Shown here in pieces: positions 1-5,947 of a stretch of DNA of 6,783 bases (the stretch's first letter is position 1; each line of letters begins with the position of its first letter). The DNA comes from an uncultured Rhodanobacteraceae bacterium (GTDB lineage Bacteria; Pseudomonadota; Gammaproteobacteria; Xanthomonadales; Ahniellaceae). The notes beneath the pieces are model-generated. The model did no database searches. It worked only from the letters and a program-made list of their open reading frames with translations, and had not been told where the DNA came from. Position numbers and translations under genes: made by a program. The stretch lies in NCBI GenBank assembly GCA_937873105.1, contig CALMWD010000364.1, positions 1 to 6,783 on the forward strand, written 5' to 3'.

Positions 1-240
1 GGCGGTGATGACGATCAGGTAGCTCAGGAAGCTCGCCGACACCACCTTGCCCTGGCCGAACAGGGTCGCGGCCATGACCAGGCCGGTCGCCATCACCACG
101 GTCATGGCGAGCAGGTAGACCTGTCCGACACGGACGTGCACGGCGCCGCCCTTGCGCGCCAGACCAGCGGTCCAGAAGCCGACCAGCGCGGTCGTACCGG
201 CGCCAATGTGCAGGAATTTCGCGATCGTGTACAGGTCCAT
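1..240 (-). CDS. Small multi-pass inner-membrane protein, N-terminal part (cut by window edge)
   Basis: The reading frame starts at the ATG at 240 and stays open for 80 codons to the window edge, so only the N-terminus is visible. A good Shine-Dalgarno site (AGGAGG on the minus strand) lies 5 nt upstream. The protein begins MDLYTIAKFLHIGAG and has hydrophobic stretches at about residues 6-26, 41-61 and 66-80, with a basic R-K-G-G-x-x-H loop between the first two. The loop pattern R-K-G-G-x-x-H-x-x-x-G-x-x-Y-x-x-A-M resembles uncharacterised integral membrane proteins of the DUF2306 kind. That comparison is from memory and is not certain. There is no signal peptide separate from the first membrane helix. 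It is divergent from the histidine kinase operon, with 131 bp between start codons, so the two may share regulation. Function is unknown. Confidence 0.75.
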   Translation of the reverse strand, partial: MDLYTIAKFLHIGAGTTALVGFWTAGLARKGGAVHVRVGQVYLLAMTVVMATGLVMAATLFGQGKVVSASFLSYLIVITA

Positions 241-245
241 GGCGT

Positions 246-251
246 CCTCCT
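246..251 (-). promoter_or_regulatory. Ribosome binding site of the left-edge membrane protein
   Basis: The minus strand reads AGGAGG followed by 5 nt and then the ATG at 240. This is a near-perfect Shine-Dalgarno match and supports that start codon. Confidence 0.7.
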
Positions 252-313
252 CGAAGTGGCCGCCATGGTCGCGACGGAGCCCCGGCGGCGGCAGACGCCG
301 GCGGTCATGCCAC

Positions 314-328
314 GACCTGCCAGAGGTC
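314..328. promoter_or_regulatory. Short dyad GACCT-N5-AGGTC, possible operator
   Basis: A perfect inverted repeat of 5-bp arms (314-318 and 324-328) with a 5-bp spacer lies in the 131-bp region between the divergent membrane gene and the kinase operon. A dimeric NarL-type regulator could bind such a dyad, and autoregulation would be ordinary for a two-component operon. Five-bp arms arise easily by chance in GC-rich DNA, so this is a weak candidate. I could not place convincing -35/-10 boxes for either gene in this region. Confidence 0.2.
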
Positions 329-371
329 ATATCGGCTTGCATCGCAGCCCCGGGCCGGCGACGCTGCACCC

Positions 372-1502
372 ATGAATCCGCATGTACCCGCCTGGCTGCG
401 CCAGCAGGCCTCGCCGCTGAACCTCGCGGCACACGTCACCTGGATCGCGGTCGCGCTCGACCTGTGGCGCCAGGACTTCGGCGCCGCACGCAGCGGCGTG
501 CCGGTCGCGGTCTCGGCGGGCTTGCTGGCGCTGTTCGTCGCCACCCTGCTCGCCAGCATGGGCGGCCGCCTGCGTGGCGCGGCCTGCACGGCCGCGGTGC
601 TGGCGCAGGGCCTGTGCGCACTGGCCCTGGTGGGCTGCACGCGGGTGTGGTCGACGCCGATCCTGGTCATCATCGTGGTTGCCCAGGCGGCCGCGCTGTG
701 GCCGACGCGGGCCCTGGTGCTGTGGATGCTGGCCAGCAACCTCGTCCTCTACGCCGTCATCGCCAAGCTGCGCTGGGACGCCAACGCCGCGCTGAGCGTG
801 GTCATGCAGGTCGGATTCCAGTCGTTCGCGGTGCTGATGGCGCGTCTCGCCGCCAGCGCCGAACGCCGCGCCGAGGAGCTGCGCGCGATCAATGCCGAGC
901 TGGTGGCCACACGTTCGCTGCTGGCCGAGGGCGCACGCGATCAGGAGCGCCTGCGGCTGTCGCGCGAGCTGCACGATGTCGCCGGGCACAAGCTCACCGC
1001 GCTCAAGCTCAATCTGCGGGCGCTGCAGGGACAGGCGCCTGCGCACCTGGCCGACGAGGTCGCGCTGTGCACGCGCCTGGCCGACGAACTGCTCGGCGAT
1101 CTGCGCGGCGTGGTCCGGCAGATGCGCGGCGAAGACGGCATCGACCTGCGCCGCGTGCTGGATTCGCTGGCCGCGCCGTTCCGCAAGCCGACCATCCGCA
1201 TCGCCATCGACCCGTCGCTGCGCGTCGATTCGCTGGACGTCGCGCAGACCATCGTGCGGGTGGTGCAGGAAGGCATCACCAATGCGGTGCGCCATGCCGA
1301 CGCCGAGCACGTGACGGTGACCCTGCAGCGCGACGGCGCGCAATTGCGCCTCGATATCGCCGACGACGGCCGCGGGCGCGGCCCGATTCGCGCCGGGCAC
1401 GGCCTCACCGGCATGCGCGAACGCATCGACGAACACGGCGGCGAATTCGCCATCGAACGCGACGGCGCCGGCACGCGACTGCGCGTGGTGCTGCCGGCAT
1501 GA
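372..1502 (+). CDS. Membrane sensor histidine kinase, DesK/NarX (HisKA_3) type
   Basis: This is a 376-residue sensor kinase of a two-component system. The N-terminal part (about residues 16-160) is hydrophobic with roughly five or six membrane segments (about 16-32, 43-63, 67-90, 95-131, 141-160) and no large periplasmic loop. It therefore probably senses the membrane or a small hydrophobic cue, as DesK-like kinases do. A charged helical linker (about 160-195) leads to the HisKA_3 dimerisation box R-E-L-H-D-V-A-G-H-K-L, with His201 the predicted phosphorylation site. The HATPase domain follows: N-box with Glu300 and Asn304 (QEGITNAVRHA), G1 box D-D-G-R-G at 331-335, and G2 region G-H-G-L-T-G-M at 342-348. 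The protein ends a few residues after the last strand, so it is full length. No clear ribosome binding site precedes ATG 372. The stop codon overlaps the regulator start (ATGA), which indicates translational coupling. Signal and targets cannot be read from the sequence. Confidence 0.93.
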   Translation: MNPHVPAWLRQQASPLNLAAHVTWIAVALDLWRQDFGAARSGVPVAVSAGLLALFVATLLASMGGRLRGAACTAAVLAQGLCALALVGCTRVWSTPILVIIVVAQAAALWPTRALVLWMLASNLVLYAVIAKLRWDANAALSVVMQVGFQSFAVLMARLAASAERRAEELRAINAELVATRSLLAEGARDQERLRLSRELHDVAGHKLTALKLNLRALQGQAPAHLADEVALCTRLADELLGDLRGVVRQMRGEDGIDLRRVLDSLAAPFRKPTIRIAIDPSLRVDSLDVAQTIVRVVQEGITNAVRHADAEHVTVTLQRDGAQLRLDIADDGRGRGPIRAGHGLTGMRERIDEHGGEFAIERDGAGTRLRVVLPA

Positions 1503-2149
1503 ACCTGCGCATCGCCCTCGCCGACGATCAGGCGCTGGTGCGCAAAGGCCTGAAGGCCCTGCTGACCCAGCCCGGCATCGCCGTCGTGGTCGAAGCGGCG
1601 AATGGCGAGGAATTGCTGGCCGCGCTGGACACGACCGCGGTCGACGTGATCGTCAGCGACATCCGCATGCCCGGGATCGGCGGCATCGACGTCCTGCGCA
1701 TGCTGCGCGCGCGCGGCCGCGACACGCCCTGCATCCTGCTCACCACCTTCGACGACGACGCGCTGTTCCGCGCCGCCGTCGAAGCCGGCGCCAACGGCTT
1801 CCTGCTCAAGGACGTGTCGCCCGAGGAACTGAAGGCGGCGATCGAGCGCGTCGCGCGCGGCGAGTTCCTGCTGCAGCCGGTGACGACGACCACCCTGAAC
1901 CCGTCCATCGCCCTGGCCGAACGCCCGCGCCCCGACGGCCTGCCCGTCGATGCGGCGCCCGAACTGACCGAGCGCGAACTGTCGGTATTGCGCCTGATGG
2001 CGGCCGGCCATTCGAACAAGGAAATCGCGCGCAGCCTCGACCTGGCCACCGGCACGGTCAAGAACTACGTCAGCGACATCCTGGACAAGCTGCAGACCGG
2101 CGACCGCACCCGCGCCGTGCTCAAGGCCATCCACCAGCGCCTGATCTGA
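1499..2149 (+). CDS. Response regulator, NarL/FixJ family with LuxR-type HTH
   Basis: This 216-residue protein is the partner of the preceding kinase and overlaps it by 4 nt (ATGA). The receiver domain occupies about residues 1-120: acidic pair Asp9-Asp10, phospho-acceptor Asp54 in I-V-S-D-I-R-M-P, switch Thr82/Thr83 in L-L-T-T-F-D, and Lys104 in F-L-L-K-D. A linker of about 35 residues leads to the C-terminal LuxR/GerE helix-turn-helix (about 155-210) with the family signature L-T-E-R-E-L-x-V-L and N-K-E-I-A-R-S-L followed by T-V-K-N-Y-V. All residues needed for phosphorylation are present. The protein should therefore act as a phosphorylation-dependent DNA-binding transcription factor in the cytoplasm. 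The frame stays open far upstream (to about 152), but the ATG at 1499 gives the normal family N-terminus. Its regulon is unknown; the divergent membrane gene at the left edge and its own operon are the nearest candidates. Confidence 0.95.
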   Translation: MNLRIALADDQALVRKGLKALLTQPGIAVVVEAANGEELLAALDTTAVDVIVSDIRMPGIGGIDVLRMLRARGRDTPCILLTTFDDDALFRAAVEAGANGFLLKDVSPEELKAAIERVARGEFLLQPVTTTTLNPSIALAERPRPDGLPVDAAPELTERELSVLRLMAAGHSNKEIARSLDLATGTVKNYVSDILDKLQTGDRTRAVLKAIHQRLI

Positions 2150-2155
2150 GCGCCC

Positions 2156-2183
2156 GGATGCATCGCGTGTTCGCGATGCATCC
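2156..2183. terminator. Perfect 12-bp hairpin between convergent genes, probable bidirectional terminator
   Basis: Arms GGATGCATCGCG (2156-2167) and CGCGATGCATCC (2172-2183) are exact reverse complements separated by the 4-nt loop TGTT. The hairpin starts 6 nt after the regulator stop and lies 14 nt beyond the stop of the oppositely oriented secreted protein gene. This is the position expected for a terminator serving both genes. No T-tract follows on either strand (CCCGTGACT on plus, GGGCGCTCA on minus), so it is not a textbook intrinsic terminator. It may instead block transcript decay or work with another factor. Each arm also contains the self-complementary octamer GATGCATC (2157-2164 and 2175-2182), so a protein-binding role is an alternative. 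Confidence 0.65.
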
Positions 2184-2197
2184 CGTGACTGCCCGGC

Positions 2198-3277
2198 CTA
2201 CTTGCCGAGCGAGGCCTGGAGTTCCTGCAGCTTGGCGCGGTGCGCGTGCACGTCGATGCCGTAACGCGCCTGCACTTCCTCGGCGCTCAGCCCTTGGGGC
2301 ATCTTGCCGCCGTTCTGGGCCATGATCTGCTTGGCCAGCGAGCGCGGTTCGAAGGCGCGCTTGGCATCGGCCTCGTCGGCCACGGCCGGGCCGGCGCCGT
2401 TGTTCAGCACGAAGCTGCGGCTGCCCGAGCGGTAGCCGCGGACCGGGTAGTAGGGACCGTTGCCCGGCGACGAGTTGTCGTTGCCGAAATACCACTCGAC
2501 GACGCCCTCGAAATCGGAGGTGTTCACGTTGAGGTAATAGGCCCAATACAGGGCCGGGCTGCTGCCCGAGGCCACGGCGTCGGTGACGATCGCGACATGC
2601 TCGTTGCGCGCGGCGTCGTAGTAGCCGGCGGCATCGTGGTAGGCCAGCGCGTTGTTGGTGCAGCGGCCGATCAGCGAGGTGTCGGCGCGGCAGCCTTCGT
2701 AAAGGTCCGGATTCGTGCTGCGATCGATCTGGTCGAAGATCAGCACGTCGCCGTAGTAGGGGTAGAACGCGTAGTCGCCGCCGCGCGCGTAGGCGTCCAC
2801 GACCACCGACCACTCGCCGATCATGCGCTCGGTTTCGCGGTCTGCGCCCCAGGCGATGTAATAGTCGAGCTTCTCGATCGGCAGCGTGCGGCCGCCCCAG
2901 GTCAGGGTGGCCTTGCTCTCGTCGTTCGGGTTGAACACGATCTGCACCGGACCGCCGGCCCCGGTCAGGATCTGCGGGAAGAAGTAGGGACCGCCGATGA
3001 CCTGGCCGTTGGCGAAGCCGTGGAGCGTGCCGTTGTAGACGTTGTAGTAGGTGGCGCCGTTGACGCTGCTCGTGGTCAGGTTGCCCGAGCTCGTGAACCA
3101 GGTCGACCGACCCTGCGCGTCGAACACGTAGGCCGCCATGAACAGGGTCTTGTCCTCGATCTCGATGGCGATGCCGGTGCCGGACTCGTTGGGGTTCCAC
3201 CAGAAGCCCGAGACCGGGGTGTAGGCCGCCGCGGACGACGCGGCGAAGACGAAGGCAAGGGCAGCGACGCGTTTCAT
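2198..3277 (-). CDS. Secreted aromatic-rich protein of unknown function with W-N-P-x-E-S-G-x-G motif
   Basis: This 359-residue protein carries a typical Sec signal peptide: MKR, a hydrophobic core, then A-S-S-A-A-A with predicted cleavage near residue 18 before YTPVSG. The start at 3277 is supported by AGGAG 7 nt upstream; the frame runs further upstream only as antisense to tatD. Right after the signal comes G-F-W-W-N-P-N-E-S-G-T-G (24-35), followed by alternating strands such as L-F-M-A-A-Y-V-F-D and S-T-W-F. I recognise this pattern from uncharacterised secreted proteins of gammaproteobacteria, but no biochemical function is known to me. A looser second version may begin at G-E-W-S-V-V (154-159). 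The body is rich in Tyr, Trp, Phe, Asn and Gly, as in a beta-rich extracellular fold. It has only two mature-region cysteines (196, 206), placed to form one disulfide in the periplasm or outside. The C-terminal 50 residues are charged and helical. There is no transmembrane anchor or lipobox. Confidence 0.88.
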   Translation of the reverse strand: MKRVAALAFVFAASSAAAYTPVSGFWWNPNESGTGIAIEIEDKTLFMAAYVFDAQGRSTWFTSSGNLTTSSVNGATYYNVYNGTLHGFANGQVIGGPYFFPQILTGAGGPVQIVFNPNDESKATLTWGGRTLPIEKLDYYIAWGADRETERMIGEWSVVVDAYARGGDYAFYPYYGDVLIFDQIDRSTNPDLYEGCRADTSLIGRCTNNALAYHDAAGYYDAARNEHVAIVTDAVASGSSPALYWAYYLNVNTSDFEGVVEWYFGNDNSSPGNGPYYPVRGYRSGSRSFVLNNGAGPAVADEADAKRAFEPRSLAKQIMAQNGGKMPQGLSAEEVQARYGIDVHAHRAKLQELQASLGK

Positions 3278-3284
3278 CGTAAGG

Positions 3285-3289
3285 CTCCT
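3285..3289 (-). promoter_or_regulatory. Ribosome binding site of the secreted protein gene
   Basis: The minus strand has AGGAG 7 nt before the ATG at 3277. This fixes the start at the signal peptide and rules out the much longer upstream extension. Confidence 0.7.
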
Positions 3290-3298
3290 GTGGATGCG

Positions 3299-3315
3299 CG
3301 CCGCACGATGCGGCG
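3299..3315. other. 7-bp perfect stem-loop in the leader of the secreted protein gene
   Basis: CGCCGCA (3299-3305) and TGCGGCG (3309-3315) are perfectly complementary around a CGA loop. The hairpin would lie in the mRNA leader of the secreted protein, about 10 nt before its Shine-Dalgarno site, and downstream of the candidate -10 at 3345-3350. It could affect message stability or translation. No T-tract follows, and short GC stems are common at this base composition. Confidence 0.25.
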
Positions 3316-3344
3316 GGCGCACTGAATCCGTGGTTAACCGCGCC

Positions 3345-3352
3345 ACTATACT
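3345..3352. promoter_or_regulatory. tatD: Overlapping candidate -10 boxes of divergent promoters (tatD and secreted protein)
   Basis: In otherwise GC-rich DNA the octamer ACTATACT gives TATACT on the plus strand (3347-3352) and TATAGT on the minus strand (3350-3345). Each matches TATAAT at five of six positions. On plus it would start transcription near 3359, leaving about 20 nt before the tatD ATG. On minus it would give a leader of about 60 nt for the secreted protein. No good -35 box is seen on either side. The adjacent palindrome GGTTAACC (3332-3339) is only 8 bp long. Confidence 0.35.
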
Positions 3353-3379
3353 CGCGCGCCCGTTCAGCACTTGCATGCC

Positions 3380-4171
3380 ATGGCCTACATCGATATCGGC
3401 GCCAACCTGACCCACGAAAGCTTCGCGCACGACCTGGCGGCGGTACTGGATCGCGCCCGCGCGGCGGCGGTCGGGCGCATCGTCGTGACCGGCGCCTCGC
3501 GCAGCGGCAGCGTCGAGGCGCAGCAGCTGGCCGCCGCGCATCCGGGCTTCCTGTACGCGACCGCCGGCCTGCACCCGCACCACGCGCACGAGTACGACGG
3601 CGACATCGACGACCTGTTCCGCACCCTGCTCGCGCACCCGGAAGTGGTGGCCGTCGGCGAGACCGGACTCGACTACAACCGCGACTTCTCGCCGCGCGAC
3701 GCCCAGCGTTTCGCCTTCGAGCAACAGCTCAAGATCGCCGTCGACGTGCAGAAACCCCTGTTCCTGCACCAGCGCGACGCCCACGCCGACTTCATCGCGA
3801 TCGTCGACGCGCTGCGCGACCGCCTGCCGCCGGCGGTGGTGCATTGCTTCACCGGCGAACGCGACGAACTGGTCGACTATCTCGACCGCGGCTTCTTCAT
3901 CGGCATCACCGGCTGGATCTGCGACGAACGCCGCGGCCAGCACCTGCGCGAGCTGGTCCGGCTGATCCCGGCCGATCGCCTGATGATCGAGACCGACGCG
4001 CCCTACCTGCTGCCGCGCACGCTGAAACCGAAACCGAGCCACCGCCGCAACGAACCTGCATTCCTGCCGCACATCTGCGAGGAGATCGCCCGCGACCGCG
4101 GCGAAGACCCCGCGGCCACCGCCGCGAACAGCACCGCGACGGCGACGCGCTTCTTCCGCCTGCCGGGATGA
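3380..4171 (+). CDS. tatD: TatD family metal-dependent DNase / 3'-5' exonuclease
   Basis: This is a 263-residue cytoplasmic nuclease that closely follows E. coli TatD along its whole length, a magnesium-dependent 3'-5' exonuclease linked to repair of oxidised DNA. The sequence opens with Y-I-D-I-G-A-N-L-T, the TatD variant of the usual H-x-H amidohydrolase start. The metal and catalytic set is present: His65/His67 in A-G-L-H-P-H, Glu94 in G-E-T-G-L-D, His130 in F-L-H-Q-R-D, His155 in V-V-H-C-F-T-G, and Asp206 in I-E-T-D-A-P-Y-L-L-P. The stretches I-G-I-T-G-W and C-D-E-R-R-G, and the tail K-P-S-H-R-R-N-E-P-A, separate it from the YcfH and YjjV paralogues. I chose ATG 3380, which gives the family N-terminus and length. 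A TTG at 3371 would add three residues. No clear ribosome binding site precedes either. Despite the name, it is not needed for Tat protein export. It is convergent with yadH, 3 bp apart. Confidence 0.95.
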   Translation: MAYIDIGANLTHESFAHDLAAVLDRARAAAVGRIVVTGASRSGSVEAQQLAAAHPGFLYATAGLHPHHAHEYDGDIDDLFRTLLAHPEVVAVGETGLDYNRDFSPRDAQRFAFEQQLKIAVDVQKPLFLHQRDAHADFIAIVDALRDRLPPAVVHCFTGERDELVDYLDRGFFIGITGWICDERRGQHLRELVRLIPADRLMIETDAPYLLPRTLKPKPSHRRNEPAFLPHICEEIARDRGEDPAATAANSTATATRFFRLPG

Positions 4172-4174
4172 GGC

Positions 4175-4948
4175 TCAGGCCCGCAGGCCCCTGCCCTGCA
4201 CCAGCAGGCGCATCGAGAACGCGCCGAGCGCGACGGTGAAGCCGATCATCACCGCGAAGGCCGTGCCCAGCGGCACGTCGCTGATGCCGAGCAGGCCGTA
4301 ACGGAAGGCGCTGACCATGTACAGGATAGGGTTCATCTGCGACACCTTCTCCCAGAACGGCGGCAGCAAAGAAACGCTGTAGAACACGCCGCCGAGGTAG
4401 GTGAGCGGAGTCAGGATGAAGGTCGGCACGATGGCGATGTCGTCGAACTTCTTCGCGTACATCGCATTGATGAAGCCGGCGAAGGCGAACATCACCGAGG
4501 TCAGCAGCAGGGTCGCCAGCGTCACCAGCGGGTGGTGCAGCTGGATGCGCGTGAAGAACATGCCGACCACGAGCACGATCGCGCCGACCATCAGGCCGCG
4601 CGCCACCGCGCCGAGCACGTAGCCGGTCAGGATCACCCAGTTCGGGGTCGGACTGACCAGCATCTCCTCGACGAAGCGCTGGAACTTCGAGCCGAAGAAG
4701 CTCGACACGATGTTGCCGTAGCTGTTCTGGATCACCGACATCATGATCAGGCCGGGCACGATGAAGTCGATGTAGCGGATGCCGTGCATCTCGCCGATGC
4801 GCGCGCCGATCAGGTTGCCGAAGATGACGAAGTACAGGGTCATCGTGATCGCCGGCGGCACCAGGGTCTGGCCCCAGATGCGCAGGATGCGGTGGACCTC
4901 GCGATGGACGATGGTCTTCAGCGCCTCGATGTTGCCGGCGGCGTTCAT
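4175..4948 (-). CDS. yadH: ABC-2 type transporter permease YadH
   Basis: This 257-residue inner-membrane permease is the partner of the YadG ATPase. It matches E. coli YadH nearly end to end in pattern and length, for example R-I-W-G-Q-T-L-V-P-P near residues 23-32, I-V-P-G-L-I-M-M-S-V-I at 63-73, L-T-P-L-T-Y-L-G-G-V-F-Y at 179-190 and the C-terminal Q-G-R-G-L-R. About six membrane helices are visible (near 28-47, 60-80, 105-131, 139-163, 171-192 and 227-249). F-D-D at 168-170 is conserved in this branch of ABC-2 exporters. Its ATG overlaps the yadG stop (ATGA), so translation is coupled and a complex of two permeases with two ATPases is expected. The substrate of YadGH is not established. 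The stop codon lies 3 bp from the tatD stop on the other strand, so there is no room for a separate terminator between them. Confidence 0.95.
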   Translation of the reverse strand: MNAAGNIEALKTIVHREVHRILRIWGQTLVPPAITMTLYFVIFGNLIGARIGEMHGIRYIDFIVPGLIMMSVIQNSYGNIVSSFFGSKFQRFVEEMLVSPTPNWVILTGYVLGAVARGLMVGAIVLVVGMFFTRIQLHHPLVTLATLLLTSVMFAFAGFINAMYAKKFDDIAIVPTFILTPLTYLGGVFYSVSLLPPFWEKVSQMNPILYMVSAFRYGLLGISDVPLGTAFAVMIGFTVALGAFSMRLLVQGRGLRA

Positions 4949-5877
4949 CGCGCACCTCCGTTGCCGCGTTCGACCAGGCTCAGGAACAGTTCCTCCAGGC
5001 GGTTCGCCTTGTTGCGCAGCGAACGCACGCGGATGCCGGTGCGCGCCAGCGCGTCGAACAGTTCGTTCAGGGTGGTGCCCTTCGGCACGTCGGCTTCGAG
5101 CGTGGTCGCGTCGATGCGCTTCAGGTGCACGATGCCGATGTCCGGGCAGGCCTCGATCGGGGCGGTCAGGTCGAGGATGAAGGACTCGCGGTCGAGCTTG
5201 GCCAGCAGCGTCTTCATCGCGGTGTGTTCGACGATGACGCCCTTGTCGATGATCGCGATGTTGCGGCAGAGGCTCTCCGCCTCCTCGAGGTAGTGCGTGG
5301 TCAGGATCACCGTGGTGCCGGCGGCGTTGATGCCCTGGACGAACTGCCACATCGAGCGGCGGATCTCGATGTCGACGCCGGCCGTGGGTTCGTCGAGGAT
5401 CAGCAGGCGCGGCTCGTGCACCATCGCCCGCGCGATCATCAACCGCCGCTTCATGCCGCCCGACAGGGTACGCGCGGCGACCTCGGCCTTGTCCCACAAC
5501 GACAGCAGCTTCAGGTATTTCTCGGCGCGTTCGCGCGCGAGCTTGCGCGGCAGGCCGTAGAAGCCGCCCTGGTTGGCGACGATGTCGATGGGCTTCTCGA
5601 ACTGGTTGAAGTTGATTTCCTGCGGCACCACGCCGACGCAGGACAGGGCCGCCTCGCGCTGCGTCGCCAGGTCGTGGCCGAACACGCGGACGCTGCCCGC
5701 GGTGGGCCGCACCAGCGAGGTGACGATGCCGATCGTCGTCGACTTGCCGGCGCCGTTCGGGCCGAGCAAGGCGAAGAAATCGCCGGCGGCGACGTCGAGG
5801 TCGATGCCGCGCAGCGCCTTGACGCCGTTGTCGTAGGTCTTCTCGAGTCCGCGGATGGAAAGCGCCAGTTCGGTCAT
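4945..5877 (-). CDS. yadG: ABC transporter ATP-binding protein YadG
   Basis: This 310-residue ATPase energises the YadH permease. All nucleotide-binding motifs are intact: Walker A G-P-N-G-A-G-K-S-T (39-47), Q-loop Gln86 in V-V-P-Q-E, signature L-S-G-G-M-K-R-R (138-145), Walker B L-L-I-L-D-E-P (158-164) with catalytic Glu163, and switch His195 in L-T-T-H-Y-L-E-E-A. The C-terminal part (about 225-310) carries the accessory region of this exporter group, ending in N-K-A-N-R-L-E-E-L-F, which is also seen in E. coli YadG. ATG 5877 is the best start because GGAG sits 6 nt upstream. A TTG at 5889 would add four residues and lie at the ribosome binding site itself. The gene is first in the yadG-yadH operon and divergent from the flavin reductase gene, with 70 bp between start codons. 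Confidence 0.95.
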   Translation of the reverse strand: MTELALSIRGLEKTYDNGVKALRGIDLDVAAGDFFALLGPNGAGKSTTIGIVTSLVRPTAGSVRVFGHDLATQREAALSCVGVVPQEINFNQFEKPIDIVANQGGFYGLPRKLARERAEKYLKLLSLWDKAEVAARTLSGGMKRRLMIARAMVHEPRLLILDEPTAGVDIEIRRSMWQFVQGINAAGTTVILTTHYLEEAESLCRNIAIIDKGVIVEHTAMKTLLAKLDRESFILDLTAPIEACPDIGIVHLKRIDATTLEADVPKGTTLNELFDALARTGIRVRSLRNKANRLEELFLSLVERGNGGAR

Positions 5878-5883
5878 GCACCG

Positions 5884-5887
5884 CTCC
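5884..5887 (-). promoter_or_regulatory. yadG: Ribosome binding site deciding the yadG start
   Basis: The minus strand has GGAG 6 nt before ATG 5877. The alternative TTG at 5889 overlaps this site and so has no ribosome binding site at a workable distance. Confidence 0.6.
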
Positions 5888-5902
5888 AAATTCGGCGCGC
5901 GA

Positions 5903-5923
5903 GGCTAGCACAGCGGCTAGAAT
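5903..5923. promoter_or_regulatory. Divergent promoter region of yadG and fpr with repeated GGCTAG
   Basis: The 70-bp gap between yadG and fpr carries two direct copies of GGCTAG, at 5903-5908 and 5915-5920, 12 bp apart. The second runs into TAGAAT (5918-5923), a five-of-six match to the -10 consensus. It would start fpr transcription near 5930, about 18 nt before its ATG. On the minus strand the first copy gives TAGCCT (5908-5903), a weaker candidate -10 for yadG. No good -35 boxes are visible. The repeat may reflect two opposed -10 regions or a small regulator site. Confidence 0.4.
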
Positions 5924-5947
5924 CGCCGCCCCTGACGGAGTGCATCG

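Noticed and set aside
327..1436. A 369-codon minus-strand open frame opposite the histidine kinase; another of 397 codons lies at 941-2134.
   Set aside because: Their composition is the codon complement of the kinase and regulator, they show no recognisable motifs, and the plus-strand genes are certain.
152..1498. A long open frame on the plus strand leading into the response regulator, as if the regulator were a 665-residue protein.
   Set aside because: It is out of frame with a well-supported histidine kinase, its product is Arg/Ala/Gly-rich low-complexity sequence, and the regulator has a normal family N-terminus at 1499. High GC leaves such shadow frames open.
3299..3315. The CGCCGCA/TGCGGCG hairpin as a terminator.
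   Set aside because: It lies upstream of a start codon between divergent genes and lacks a T-tract. It is kept only as a possible leader structure.
2240..3325. A 361-codon plus-strand open frame opposite the secreted protein gene.
   Set aside because: It is Val/Ala/Gly/Arg-rich and motif-free, and it is antisense to a gene with a signal peptide and ribosome binding site.
3332..3339. The palindrome GGTTAACC as an operator.
   Set aside because: It is only 8 bp with no flanking symmetry or second copy, so chance is a sufficient explanation.
3371..3379. TTG at 3371 as the tatD start.
   Set aside because: It has no ribosome binding site and would add three residues beyond the usual N-terminus; ATG 3380 fits the family better.
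3278..4072. An upstream extension of the secreted protein frame on the minus strand, antisense to tatD.
   Set aside because: It would bury the signal peptide inside the protein, and AGGAG is correctly placed for the start at 3277. The extension mirrors tatD codons.
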